Source: Paraburkholderia haematera (lineage in GTDB: Bacteria > Pseudomonadota > Gammaproteobacteria > Burkholderiales > Burkholderiaceae). Taken from it: DNA of 64,000 bases. The notes under the pieces are model-generated. The model had not been told where the DNA came from, made no database searches, and was given only the letters and a program-made list of their open reading frames with translations. Every line of letters begins with the position of its first letter. Position 1 is the first letter of the stretch. The DNA is taken from positions 1 through 64,000 of the forward strand of contig NZ_CAJNBK010000008.1 of the NCBI RefSeq assembly GCF_905220975.1. Reading direction: 5' to 3'. Of the stretch, positions 51,650-60,458 are shown piece by piece. The translations under genes were made by a program, and so were the position numbers.

Positions 51650-52812
51650 TGTACGTTGCCGTCAAGGGTGGAGAACGCGCGATCGAAGCGTCCTGGCGCC
51701 TGCTCGACAAGGCGCGCCGCGGCGATACGCGGCTGGCCGAACTCAGCGTTGCGCAGATTCGCGAGCAATTGCGCCTGGCCGTTGCGCGCGTGATGACCGA
51801 AGGCTCGGTCTACGACGAAGAACTCGCCGCGCTCGCGATCAAACAGGCCGCGGGCGATCTGGTCGAAGCGATCTTTCTGTTGCGCGCGTATCGCACCACG
51901 TTGCCGCGTTTCGGTTATACGCAGGCGATCGACACGGAAGCCATGCAAGTCGAGCGTCGCATTTCGGCGACGTTCAAGGACGTGCCCGGCGGTCAGGTAC
52001 TCGGCGCGACTTACGATTACACGCAGCGTCTGCTGGATTTCGCCTTGCTCGCCGAAGGCGACGCCTCAACCGATGCGCTCGCGCCTCCTTCTTCCAGTCA
52101 AGCCGCTCAGTCCGCACCAGAGGCCATGCCACGCGTGGTCACGCTGCTCGACAAGGAAGGCCTGATCGAGCAGGAACGCCCCACGCCGCAAGCGCCCGAA
52201 CCCGGCGACCTCTCGCGCGAGCCGCTCGCCTTTCCCGCGAGCCGCGCCACGCGTTTGCAGAATCTGGCGCGCGGCGACGAAGGCTTTCTGCTCGCCATGG
52301 GTTACGCCACGCAACGCGGCTATGCGCATTCGCATCCGTTTGCCGGCGAAATCCGCTTCGGCACGGTCGCCGTCGAAATGGAACTCGACGAGTTGGGTGA
52401 GACAGTCGAAATCGGCGATATCGATATCACCGAATGCCAGATGATCAACCAGTTCGCCGGCAGCGGCGACGTGCCGCCTACGTTCACGCAAGGCTATGGC
52501 CTCGCGTTCGGACACTCGGAACGCAAGGCAATGGCGATGGCGCTGGTGGATCGCGCATTGCGCGCCGAGGAACTCGGTGAAACGCTCGCCTCGCCGACGC
52601 AGGATATCGAGTTCATGCTCTCGCATAGCGATAACGTCGAAGCGTCCGGATTCGTTCAGCATCTGAAATTGCCTCACTACGTCGACTTCCAGTCCGAACT
52701 CGAACTCGTCAGACGCCTGCGGGCGCAACACAGCGCAGAGGATAACGATCAACGCAACGAGCCGGGCAACGATCAAGGCAAGGATCAGGATCAGCAGGAG
52801 CAAGCCGCATGA
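51649..52812 (+). CDS. phnI: C-P lyase subunit PhnI (purine nucleosidase-like)
   Basis: 387 aa. MYVAVKGGERAIEASWRLLD is the PhnI start; GYAHSHPFAGEIRFG and GYGLAFGHSERKAMAMALVD are conserved later segments. In the complex it exchanges adenine for the phosphonate at ribose C1'. The C-terminal 25 residues are Asp/Gln/Asn-rich low complexity, beyond the E. coli end. Overlaps phnH (TGATG) and phnJ (ATGA). Confidence 0.92.
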   Translation: MYVAVKGGERAIEASWRLLDKARRGDTRLAELSVAQIREQLRLAVARVMTEGSVYDEELAALAIKQAAGDLVEAIFLLRAYRTTLPRFGYTQAIDTEAMQVERRISATFKDVPGGQVLGATYDYTQRLLDFALLAEGDASTDALAPPSSSQAAQSAPEAMPRVVTLLDKEGLIEQERPTPQAPEPGDLSREPLAFPASRATRLQNLARGDEGFLLAMGYATQRGYAHSHPFAGEIRFGTVAVEMELDELGETVEIGDIDITECQMINQFAGSGDVPPTFTQGYGLAFGHSERKAMAMALVDRALRAEELGETLASPTQDIEFMLSHSDNVEASGFVQHLKLPHYVDFQSELELVRRLRAQHSAEDNDQRNEPGNDQGKDQDQQEQAA

Positions 52813-53732
52813 ACGCGCCAGACACCTCCCTCACCACCGCTTCGTACGACAGCGCGGCGGACGGCTACAACTTCGCCTACCTCGACGAACAGACCAAGCG
52901 CATGCTGCGCCGCGCGTTGCTCAAGGCGGTCGCCGTGCCGGGCTATCAGGTGCCGTTCGGTTCGCGGGAAATGCCGTTGCCATACGGTTGGGGCACCGGC
53001 GGCATTCAGGTGACCTCGGCGATCATCGGCAGGAACGATACGCTGAAGGTCATCGATCAGGGCTCCGACGAAACCACCAACGCGGTCAATATCCGCCGTT
53101 TCTTCGCGCGCACCACGGGCGTGGCGACCACGCGCCGCACGACCGAAGCGACGATTATCCAGACACGTCACCGGATTCCGGAGGCGCCGCTCACCGACAA
53201 GCAGATTCTGGTCTATCAGGTGCCGATGCCCGAACCGCTATACAAGCTGGAACCGCGCGCTACCGAATGCAAGAAGCTGCACGCACTGGCCGATTACGGG
53301 CTGATCAGCGTGAAGCTGTACGAGGACATCGTCCATCACGGCAGCATCGCCACCACGTACGACTACCCGGTGATGGTCAATCACCGCTATCTGAGCTCGC
53401 CCTCGCCGATTCCGAAGTTCGACAACCCGAAAATGCACATGAACCCCGCGCTGCAATTGTTCGGCGCCGGCCGCGAGCGGCGCATTTATGCCATCCCCCC
53501 GTACACCGCCGTGCGCAGTCTCGACTTCGACGATCATCCGTTCGAAGTGCAGAAGTGGCAGCACGCGTGTGCGTTGTGCGGATCGACAGAAAGCTTCCTC
53601 GACGAAATGATCGTCGACGACGCGGGCAAGCGCATGTTCGTTTGCTCGGATAGCGACTACTGCCATGAACGCCGCGGCGATCAGGACCTCGAACTGCCGT
53701 CATACGAAGCGCGCAAAGGAGAAACCGCATGA
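52809..53732 (+). CDS. phnJ: C-P lyase catalytic subunit PhnJ
   Basis: 307 aa radical SAM C-P lyase. Cys254, Cys257, Cys279 (Fe-S cluster) and Cys285 (catalytic) correspond to E. coli Cys241, 244, 266 and 272 with a constant offset of 13, and Gly45 corresponds to the glycyl position Gly32. It cleaves ribose-1-phosphonate 5-phosphate to the 1,2-cyclic phosphate and an alkane. Overlaps phnI and phnK by ATGA. Confidence 0.94.
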   Translation: MNAPDTSLTTASYDSAADGYNFAYLDEQTKRMLRRALLKAVAVPGYQVPFGSREMPLPYGWGTGGIQVTSAIIGRNDTLKVIDQGSDETTNAVNIRRFFARTTGVATTRRTTEATIIQTRHRIPEAPLTDKQILVYQVPMPEPLYKLEPRATECKKLHALADYGLISVKLYEDIVHHGSIATTYDYPVMVNHRYLSSPSPIPKFDNPKMHMNPALQLFGAGRERRIYAIPPYTAVRSLDFDDHPFEVQKWQHACALCGSTESFLDEMIVDDAGKRMFVCSDSDYCHERRGDQDLELPSYEARKGETA

Positions 53733-54499
53733 CGCCGCTGCTGAGCGCCCGTTCGCTTACCAAACAATTTGGCGGCCGCAACGGCTGCAGGAACGTCAGC
53801 TTCGATCTGTATGCGGGCGAGGTGCTGTGCATCGTCGGCGAATCCGGCTCGGGCAAGACCACGCTACTGAATGCACTCGCCCTGAAAACCGAAGCCGATA
53901 GCGGCTCGCTTCATTACACGGCCACACATGGCGAACAGCTCGATCTGCTCGCTTTATCCGAACCGCGCCGGCGCCTGTTGATGCGCACCGAATGGGGCTT
54001 CGTGCAGCAGAATCCGCGCGACGGCCTGCGCAGCGGTGTCTCCGCCGGTGCGAATATCGGCGAGCCGTTGATGGCCGTGGGCGCTCGCCACTATGGCGAT
54101 ATTCGCCACACGGCAACGCAATGGATGGAGCGGGTGGAACTCGACGCCACACGCATCGACGAATTTCCAGCGGCGTTTTCCGGCGGCATGCAGCAGCGTT
54201 TGCAGATCGCGCGCAACCTCGTCACCGGTCCGCGCCTCGTCTTCATGGACGAGCCGACGGCCGGTCTCGACGTATCGGTACAGGCGCGCCTGCTCGATTT
54301 GCTGCGCACGCTGACGTCCACGCTGCACCTGTCGGTGCTGATCGTGACCCACGATATCGGCGTGGCGCGCCTGCTTGCGCATCGCCTGATGGTCATGCAA
54401 GGCGGCGAAGTGGTCGAGTCCGGTCTGACGGATCAGGTGCTCGACGATCCGCAGCACCCGTACACGCAAACGCTGGTTTCCTCGGTTCTGCCGGTTTGA
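53729..54499 (+). CDS. phnK: C-P lyase ABC-type ATPase PhnK
   Basis: 256 aa. Walker A GESGSGKTT, signature SGGMQQRLQIARNL, Walker B RLVFMDEPTAGLD and a switch His in VTHDIG. PhnK docks on the PhnGHIJ core and its ATP cycle drives opening of the complex. Starts in an ATGA overlap with phnJ. Confidence 0.92.
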   Translation: MTPLLSARSLTKQFGGRNGCRNVSFDLYAGEVLCIVGESGSGKTTLLNALALKTEADSGSLHYTATHGEQLDLLALSEPRRRLLMRTEWGFVQQNPRDGLRSGVSAGANIGEPLMAVGARHYGDIRHTATQWMERVELDATRIDEFPAAFSGGMQQRLQIARNLVTGPRLVFMDEPTAGLDVSVQARLLDLLRTLTSTLHLSVLIVTHDIGVARLLAHRLMVMQGGEVVESGLTDQVLDDPQHPYTQTLVSSVLPV

Positions 54500-54507
54500 G
54501 GCTCACA

Positions 54508-55299
54508 ATGCGATCCATTGAAACAAGCAAGGAATCACACACCGCTGAACGCGCGTTCAGCGAGAACAATGCACTGATGCTGCGCGCGGCCGGCATCGGC
54601 AAGACCTTCACGCTACACGGCCAGGGCGGCGTGCAGATCGAGGCACTCGCGGGCGTGTCGCTCGATGTCGAGCGTGGCGAGTGTGTCGTACTGATCGGGC
54701 CTTCAGGCGCCGGCAAGAGTACGCTGCTGCGCTGTTTGTACGGTAATTACCTGGCCAGTACGGGCTCCATTGCGATTCGCGACGCGGCGTCGGATGACGG
54801 GCCGCCGGTGTCGATCACGGGTGCCGAACCGCACGACGTGCTGCGCCTGCGCCGCGGCGTGGTCGGCTACGTCAGCCAGTTTCTGCGCGTGATTCCGCGC
54901 GTGCCGACGCTGACGCTCGTCGCCGAACCGCTGCTATCGCGCGGCGTGGCGGAAGACGAAGCCCTTGCGCGTGCTTCAGTCCTGCTGGCGAGGTTGAACG
55001 TGCCTGAGCGGCTGTGGTCGCTCGCGCCCGCCACCTTCTCCGGCGGCGAACAGCAGCGCGTGAACATTGCTCGCGGCTTGATCGCGGAGCATCCGGTACT
55101 GCTGCTCGATGAACCCACGGCCTCGCTCGACGCCGAAAATCGCGACGTGGTCGCCGATCTGATCGTCGAAGCACGCGAGCGAGGCGCTGCGATCGTCGGC
55201 ATCTTTCACGACGAAGATACCCGCAACAAGGTGGCCACGCGCCGCCTCGAACTCCAGCCGCCGTTACGTCCGCCGTTACGTCCGCCGTTACGTCACTAA
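54508..55299 (+). CDS. phnL: C-P lyase ABC-type ATPase PhnL
   Basis: 263 aa, longer than E. coli PhnL (226). Walker A GPSGAGKST, signature FSGGEQQRVNIARGL, Walker B VLLLDEPTASLD and switch His in FHDEDTR. The extra length is an N-terminal extension and a C-terminal PPLR repeat encoded by three 12-bp units. Start at 54508 with GAGG; an internal ATG (54583) is a possible alternative that matches the usual PhnL start. Confidence 0.9.
   Translation: MRSIETSKESHTAERAFSENNALMLRAAGIGKTFTLHGQGGVQIEALAGVSLDVERGECVVLIGPSGAGKSTLLRCLYGNYLASTGSIAIRDAASDDGPPVSITGAEPHDVLRLRRGVVGYVSQFLRVIPRVPTLTLVAEPLLSRGVAEDEALARASVLLARLNVPERLWSLAPATFSGGEQQRVNIARGLIAEHPVLLLDEPTASLDAENRDVVADLIVEARERGAAIVGIFHDEDTRNKVATRRLELQPPLRPPLRPPLRH
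55258..55293 (+). repeat. Three 12-bp tandem repeats at the 3' end of phnL
   Basis: CCGCCGTTACGT three times, in frame, giving Pro-Pro-Leu-Arg units directly before the final His and stop. Confidence 0.92.
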
Positions 55300-55401
55300 T
55301 TGACACGAAACGGCACTAAACTGAACTGCTGAACCACTGGGTTGAAGCACCAGGTCAAAGCACTGCGGTGCGCCACCCAGGACAGACTACGGAGCAAGTC
55401 G

Positions 55402-56535
55402 ATGTTGATCAGGAACGCTCGCATCGTGACGCGAGACGAAGTATTTACCGGTGTGATACGCATCGAAGACGGCGTAATTCGCGATGTCGAGCGCGGCACG
55501 ACCTCGGCGCGCGAAGCGGAAGATTGGGACGGCGATTATCTGTTGCCGGGTCTGATCGAACTGCACACGGACAACCTCGAGAAGCATCTGGCACCGCGTC
55601 CGGGCGTGCTATGGAATACCGATGCCGCCTTCGTGATCCACGACGCCCAGGTGGCGGCGGCCGGCATCACCACGGTGTTCGATGCCCTCGCGATCGGTTC
55701 ACGCACGAACGTCGGGCTGCGCGGCCGGGATCTGCAAACGCAATGCGCCGAATCCCTCATGCGCTTCGCCGAGCGCAAGCTGCTGCGCGCCGAACACTTT
55801 CTGCATCTGCGCTGCGAAATCGCCACCGCCGACGTGGTCGAAGTGTTCGATTCGTTGTGCGACCATCCTTTGCTGCGGCTTGCCTCGGTGATGGATCACA
55901 CGCCGGGCCAGCGTCAATGGCACGATCGCGAACAATGGCGCCGCTTCCAGGAGCGCAACGGCAAGCTGACTGACGAACACGTGGCGACCGCGCTGGTCGA
56001 ACTGAATGCCGAACAGGAACGTTACGCCGACGCGCACCGCCACGAGATCGTGACGCGTTGCAAGCGGCTCGGCATTCCGGTGGCAAGCCATGACGACACG
56101 CTGATCGAGCACGTCGAACAGGCCAAAGCCGAAGGCATTGTGCTAGCGGAATTTCCGACCACCCGCATCGCCGCCGAAGCGGCGCGCGAGCACGGTATTT
56201 CGACCATCATGGGGGCGCCGAATATCGTGCGCGGCGGCTCGCATTCGGGCAACGTGTCGGCGCTCGAACTGGCGAAGGCGAACTTGCTCGACATCCTGTC
56301 GTCAGACTACGTGCCTTCCAGCTTGATGACGGCCGTGTTCGAACTCGTCAGCAAGGCCGGCTGGACTCTGCCGCGCGCCATGGCGACAGTCTCAGCCGAA
56401 CCGGCCCGCACGGCGGGCTTGCATGACCGCGGGGCGATCGAAGCGGGTTTGCGAGCGGACTTCGTGCGCGTCACGATGCTCGAGACACTGCCGGTGCCGC
56501 GCGCAACGTACCGCGCCGGCGTGCGGATCGTGTGA
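55402..56535 (+). CDS. phnM: Ribose 1-methylphosphonate 5-triphosphate diphosphatase
   Basis: 377 aa amidohydrolase superfamily. LPGLIELHTDNLEKHLAPRP carries the metal-binding His and Asp (HTDN), and later SHDDT and GAPNIVRGGSHSGN are typical of PhnM. It removes pyrophosphate before PhnJ acts. Start at 55402 with GGAGC; 102 bp separate it from phnL. Confidence 0.92.
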   Translation: MLIRNARIVTRDEVFTGVIRIEDGVIRDVERGTTSAREAEDWDGDYLLPGLIELHTDNLEKHLAPRPGVLWNTDAAFVIHDAQVAAAGITTVFDALAIGSRTNVGLRGRDLQTQCAESLMRFAERKLLRAEHFLHLRCEIATADVVEVFDSLCDHPLLRLASVMDHTPGQRQWHDREQWRRFQERNGKLTDEHVATALVELNAEQERYADAHRHEIVTRCKRLGIPVASHDDTLIEHVEQAKAEGIVLAEFPTTRIAAEAAREHGISTIMGAPNIVRGGSHSGNVSALELAKANLLDILSSDYVPSSLMTAVFELVSKAGWTLPRAMATVSAEPARTAGLHDRGAIEAGLRADFVRVTMLETLPVPRATYRAGVRIV

Positions 56536-56543
56536 TGATGTGT

Positions 56544-56834
56544 TCAGGCCTCGGTGGTGGCGGGCAGCAGCGGCTCCACCGCGGCCCAACGCGTCCAGCG
56601 AGGTGTCCGGTCAGGCGCTTCGACGCGCAGGGTGCGCGAGCCATCATCGAAAACGAGGGTTTCGATACTGAGCGCGCTCCCTTCTTCAAGGCCGGCTTCG
56701 CGCACGTGACCGCATTGATAGGTGAAACTGAGGTTGCCTTCACGCAGCAAGTCGAGATAGACGTCGAAGTCAGCGGTTGATGAACGTGTGGCCCAGCGAT
56801 TCAGGAGCGTGGCGGCGATTTCGGCGTCATACAT
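56544..56834 (-). CDS. Conserved-looking hypothetical protein
   Basis: 96 aa, not recognised. Acidic and helical at the start (EIAATLLNRWATRSSTADFD) with a beta-rich second half and one Cys (FTYQCGHV). No signal peptide or membrane segment. GAGAGG lies just upstream of the ATG at 56834. It is convergent with phnM, eight bases from its stop. Confidence 0.6.
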   Translation of the reverse strand: MYDAEIAATLLNRWATRSSTADFDVYLDLLREGNLSFTYQCGHVREAGLEEGSALSIETLVFDDGSRTLRVEAPDRTPRWTRWAAVEPLLPATTEA

Positions 56835-56930
56835 TCTGCACCTCTCTGGACATGTGCCGTTTCTTGACTATAGCTGAAAAGTAAGCATTGTGCTGCACCG
56901 CACCATAGACTGTTCACACCATTCCTTTCT

Positions 56931-57695
56931 ATGACACCTCGTGCTCCAAACCCTCATTCTCCGCGCATGTCTTGCGTCATCTGCGCGTATAACGAAGCGC
57001 CGCGCATCGGCACGGTGCTCGCGGTGGCCTGCGCCCACCCATTGCTTGGCGAGATCATCGTGGTGGACGACGGTTCGACCGACGGCACCGCTGAAATAGT
57101 CGAAAGCTTCGCATCCGTGCGGCTGATTCGATGCGCGGAAAACCGTGGCAAAAGCGCCGCTATGGCGACCGGCATCGCCGCGGCAACGGGCGAATGGCTC
57201 ATGCTGCTCGATGCCGACCTGAAGGGCTTGACCGCCGAGTGCATCAGCGCGCTCGCCGTTCCCGTTTTGCAAGGCAAGGCGCAAGTCAGCCTGAGCCTGC
57301 GCCAGAACAGCCTGACGGTGTTTCGCGCCATCGGCCTCGATTTCGTCTCCGGCGAACGGGTGGTTAGAAAAGCGCTGCTAAGCGAAGTCCTGCAGGAGGT
57401 TCACGGCATGCCGCGCTTCGGGGTGGAAGTGTTCATGAACCGCCGCATCATCGAGCGCCGCCTGCCTATCGCCGTCACTCACTGGCCGCGCGTCACGCAG
57501 GCGCGCAAAACCGAGAAGCTCGGCTATTGGAAAGGCTTGCGCGCGGAATGGCGCATGATCGCGGACCTCTTCAAGGCTGTTTATCCGCTTGCGCTGATTT
57601 CACAGACCTTTCAATTGCTTTGCTTACGCATCGATCACGGCCCACGCGCGAGTTTCGCGGCACGCATGCGCAAAGTGCCCGATAGTCCACGCTGA
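56931..57695 (+). CDS. Glycosyltransferase family 2
   Basis: 254 aa GT-A fold. SCVICAYNEAPRIGTVL, IIVVDDGSTDGTAEI and LMLLDADLKGL (the DxD-like motif) define the nucleotide-sugar site. No membrane helices; probably peripheral. It may use a polyprenyl-phosphate or another acceptor. ATG at 56931 or 56967; no ribosome site decides. Convergent with the UPF0104 membrane protein gene. Confidence 0.82.
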   Translation: MTPRAPNPHSPRMSCVICAYNEAPRIGTVLAVACAHPLLGEIIVVDDGSTDGTAEIVESFASVRLIRCAENRGKSAAMATGIAAATGEWLMLLDADLKGLTAECISALAVPVLQGKAQVSLSLRQNSLTVFRAIGLDFVSGERVVRKALLSEVLQEVHGMPRFGVEVFMNRRIIERRLPIAVTHWPRVTQARKTEKLGYWKGLRAEWRMIADLFKAVYPLALISQTFQLLCLRIDHGPRASFAARMRKVPDSPR

Positions 57696-57746
57696 AGCGT
57701 TCACGGAGCCGAGCCAGCCGCTCGTGCCCGCTTCGCAGCCGACTGC

Positions 57747-58853
57747 TCATTCCGCTGCCGGCAATGCGCTGCGCCCCCTCATTGCAAGCGCGACAAAACC
57801 CGCCGCGCCGAGCATCAATGGACAGTAGAGCGTCGCAAAGCGCCACAACACCAGTGCGGTCGCGATGCTCGCCCGGGGCACCCAGCTCGCGAACGCGGCA
57901 GCGAGCGCGATGTCGCCCGTGCCCCCTCCCGCGGGTACCCCGGTCCACAACGCGGCATGCAAGGCGACCGCCTGCACGGCCAGAACGAAACCCAAGGGCA
58001 GACGGTATCCGAGTTCGAGCAAAATATACCAAAGCGCGCCATAGCGAAGCAGCCACTGCAACGTGGTCAGCAGCAGCAGCGCGGCAAGCCGCCATTTCCG
58101 GCCGCCAATCAGTTCCCGCCATTGCCGGCCGACGCTCCGGCAAAAGCGCGACAACCTCGCCCGGCGCTCGTTCAGCCAACGGACACGCCGGCCCGTGGCG
58201 TCCAGCGCTGCCGCCACACGCTGACGGGTCAACCAGAAGACACCGGCCAGACACCCACCGCCTGCGAGTACAGCGAACACGAGCGGTGCGCTCGCGTGCG
58301 GCAGCAATTGCGTCAGCGGCCCAAAAGCGAACAGCAGGGAGACCGGCACGGCGGTCGCGAAGAACGCGAGATCGAGCGCCTGATCCGCACCGACGACCGT
58401 CGTCGCGAGCGACCAGGATGCCCCGGCGCGCTGAAGCAGGCCGATGTTCACGCCATAGCCCGCCGCACCTAGCGGCGAAGCCAGAAATGCAAAATCGGTC
58501 GCCAGCGTGATGGCGAAAGTGCGCAGAAAACTCACCTCGAATCCGAGCGCGGCCTGCATGAGATGCAGCTTGCCGGTCTTCGCCATCGCGCTGATTGCGG
58601 CGCTCACAGCAAGCGCGGCGAACACGTAGAGGGAGACATGACGCAACCCGGCGAACGCCGTGTGCGAATTGAGAACGAAAGGCGCGCCGGCGGCAAGGCC
58701 GATACCGGCAAGCGCCACCAACACTGCCGCTTTACGCGTATGAGATCTGATCAACAAAGGCCCCCGCAAGTGCAGCAAGGCCCTGCTTTCGCCGCGCAAT
58801 GCAGCATGGAAGCGCTGTATCGCGTGTGAAATCGAGGCCGTCCGAGGCCTCAT
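57747..58853 (-). CDS. UPF0104 / LPG-synthase-type integral membrane protein
   Basis: 368 aa with about eight hydrophobic segments. SPLGAAGYGVNIGLLQRAG and VPAGGGTGDIALAAAF match the conserved segments of the lysylphosphatidylglycerol synthase transmembrane family. Without the soluble synthase domain, a flippase-like role is inferred. The ATG at 58853 is preferred to the GTG at 58862. Confidence 0.8.
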   Translation of the reverse strand: MRPRTASISHAIQRFHAALRGESRALLHLRGPLLIRSHTRKAAVLVALAGIGLAAGAPFVLNSHTAFAGLRHVSLYVFAALAVSAAISAMAKTGKLHLMQAALGFEVSFLRTFAITLATDFAFLASPLGAAGYGVNIGLLQRAGASWSLATTVVGADQALDLAFFATAVPVSLLFAFGPLTQLLPHASAPLVFAVLAGGGCLAGVFWLTRQRVAAALDATGRRVRWLNERRARLSRFCRSVGRQWRELIGGRKWRLAALLLLTTLQWLLRYGALWYILLELGYRLPLGFVLAVQAVALHAALWTGVPAGGGTGDIALAAAFASWVPRASIATALVLWRFATLYCPLMLGAAGFVALAMRGRSALPAAE

Positions 58854-58882
58854 GATAACCACTCGACGCTGCGTTTTCGTGA

Positions 58883-59350
58883 CTAGCGGCTAGCCACCAG
58901 CGGCGGTGGGGCGGGCGGAAACTGTCCCCATGCGGCCAGCACTTGCTGGATGCTTCTTGCATAGGCGTCGCGCTGCTTCGGCGATTCCGAGTGGTATGCG
59001 CCGATCGCGCGCCAGGTGTTGCCGTGTTTGACCATCTTCTGCTTCAGCAGCCAGGCGGCCACATAGACGTTCACGCACGGATCGGTCAACGCCCGATGCG
59101 GCACGCCCTCTCGCGCGAGGTCCCCGAAATGAATCGAATTGATCTGCAACTGGCCGACGTCGATCGAACCGTTCGCGTTCTGATGTATCGCGGTTGGGTC
59201 CCCCTTCGATTCGTACCATGCGACGGCGCGCAATACCCAGGGATTGACGCCCTGGTACGCGGCGGCCTGATTGAAGCAATCGTCCTCCGCGTGGGCCACA
59301 GCGGATATTGACAACCACGCCAGCGCAAAACAGAAGATTTTCAAGGACAC
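58883..59350 (-). CDS. Lytic transglycosylase (SLT domain, IagB/PilT-like)
   Basis: 155 aa. Signal peptide (cut after AHA, residue 21), then an SLT domain with catalytic Glu47 in VAWYESKGDPTAI, SIDVGQLQIN and AAWLLKQKM. Cleaves peptidoglycan glycan strands; small single-domain members accompany secretion or pilus systems. GTG start at 59350 with AAGGA; an out-of-frame ATG at 59357 precedes it. Last of a three-gene minus-strand unit. Confidence 0.85.
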   Translation of the reverse strand: MSLKIFCFALAWLSISAVAHAEDDCFNQAAAYQGVNPWVLRAVAWYESKGDPTAIHQNANGSIDVGQLQINSIHFGDLAREGVPHRALTDPCVNVYVAAWLLKQKMVKHGNTWRAIGAYHSESPKQRDAYARSIQQVLAAWGQFPPAPPPLVASR

Positions 59351-59391
59351 GATTCATCCTTCCGCTTGATCACGATAAATCGCGATAAAAA

Positions 59392-59766
59392 TTATTTGAC
59401 CAGAGCCTGATCGATCTGCCTTTGCACGGAGTCGAGGTACGCATGCGAAGCATCGGACACGACGAGTCGGACGGGCGGCATTGGCGGCCCTCTGCGCTCC
59501 TGCATCTGGATCGGCACACGCGACTTCTTTCGATGCGTTGCCGGCCTCACCGGCAAGTCATCGTCCGCGCCGCTCGGCGGCGGCAGCATCGCGAGCGATG
59601 GCAACGGTGGATAAACCTTGTCCGCCGCGGCCGGGAGCGCCGCAGTAAGTGCACTGGCCGATTGCAGATCCGTTCCCGGCTGGCCCGCAAAGGCCGGCGC
59701 GGCCACCGTCAATAAGGTGGTCAACAAGGTGATCCGTAAGGTGATCCGTGAGCTGATTCGAAGCAT
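59392..59766 (-). CDS. Small exported protein, unknown function
   Basis: 124 aa. Signal peptide rich in Leu/Thr (ITLRITLLTTLLTVAAPAFA), then a Pro-rich linker (KVYPPLPSLAMLPPP) and a basic segment, ending in an amphipathic helix (YLDSVQRQIDQALVK). AAGGAGG precedes the ATG at 59766; an earlier ATG at 59784 overlaps the lipoprotein stop. Unrecognised; probably the partner of the adjacent transglycosylase. Confidence 0.65.
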   Translation of the reverse strand: MLRISSRITLRITLLTTLLTVAAPAFAGQPGTDLQSASALTAALPAAADKVYPPLPSLAMLPPPSGADDDLPVRPATHRKKSRVPIQMQERRGPPMPPVRLVVSDASHAYLDSVQRQIDQALVK

Positions 59767-59780
59767 CGCGATGGCCTCCT

Positions 59781-60146
59781 TCATTGCACCGTCCTGATCG
59801 ACACGCTATAGGGCTGACCGAGGCCGGCGGTTCGATTTTCGAAGCTCACCTTCGACATGCGTTGCGCCGGTACGCCCTTCCATACCGCCTGGTTCACGTA
59901 CGCGAAATCCTGCCCCAGCGCGGTGACCAGCACGACCGTGGACTGCTGCTGCGCGGCAGCCAATGCGCCTGCCCTGGCGAGCACGGCGGTGAGTTGCGGG
60001 TCGTGCGCGCCGAGCGCGTCCGGCGGAATCTCGAAGCTGATGACTTCGTTGGGCGCCTTGTCCGTGCGCGCGGCGTTCTGGGCAGGCATCTGTGCGCATC
60101 CGGCCAGCGCGAGAACGGCTACGAAAAACCACACCTGTCGCTTCAC
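59781..60146 (-). CDS. Small lipoprotein, unknown function
   Basis: 121 aa. Lipobox LALAGC (Cys17), then a soluble domain with VISFEIPPDALGAHDP and a beta-rich C-terminus. GTG start at 60146 after GGAGA. Its stop overlaps the next gene's upstream ATG (ATGA). First of the three-gene secreted unit. Confidence 0.68.
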   Translation of the reverse strand: MKRQVWFFVAVLALAGCAQMPAQNAARTDKAPNEVISFEIPPDALGAHDPQLTAVLARAGALAAAQQQSTVVLVTALGQDFAYVNQAVWKGVPAQRMSKVSFENRTAGLGQPYSVSIRTVQ

Positions 60147-60458
60147 ACCTGTCTCCAGTCAATCCCGTTGCTATAGCGGTGTTTTCGGCAAGCCAACGGG
60201 AAAGTTGATAGGCCGGAAACACGCCTGCGAAATTCAAAAAGAGTTACCTCAAGATCGGCGCAAACGATTGCTTCGGCGCTCGATGAAGCGTCGAACGAGG
60301 GGAAGTTGCCTCGCGTTTCGAGCGGTTTATTCGTAGGAGGATTGAGAGGCTGGAGACGCCGCGGAACACAATTCCGCGGGGGATGCGCGTATGAGATGGG
60401 CTGGCGGGCGTAGTGTGAGTCCACACCCCTTACTGTCTGTAAGCAAGCGGTTATCGGC
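60147..60458. other. Intergenic region
   Basis: 312 bp between the lipoprotein and the GntR gene. Holds an 8-bp hairpin (CCGCGGAA/TTCCGCGG, 60359-60379) that may end the GntR transcript. No gene is supported. Confidence 0.55.
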
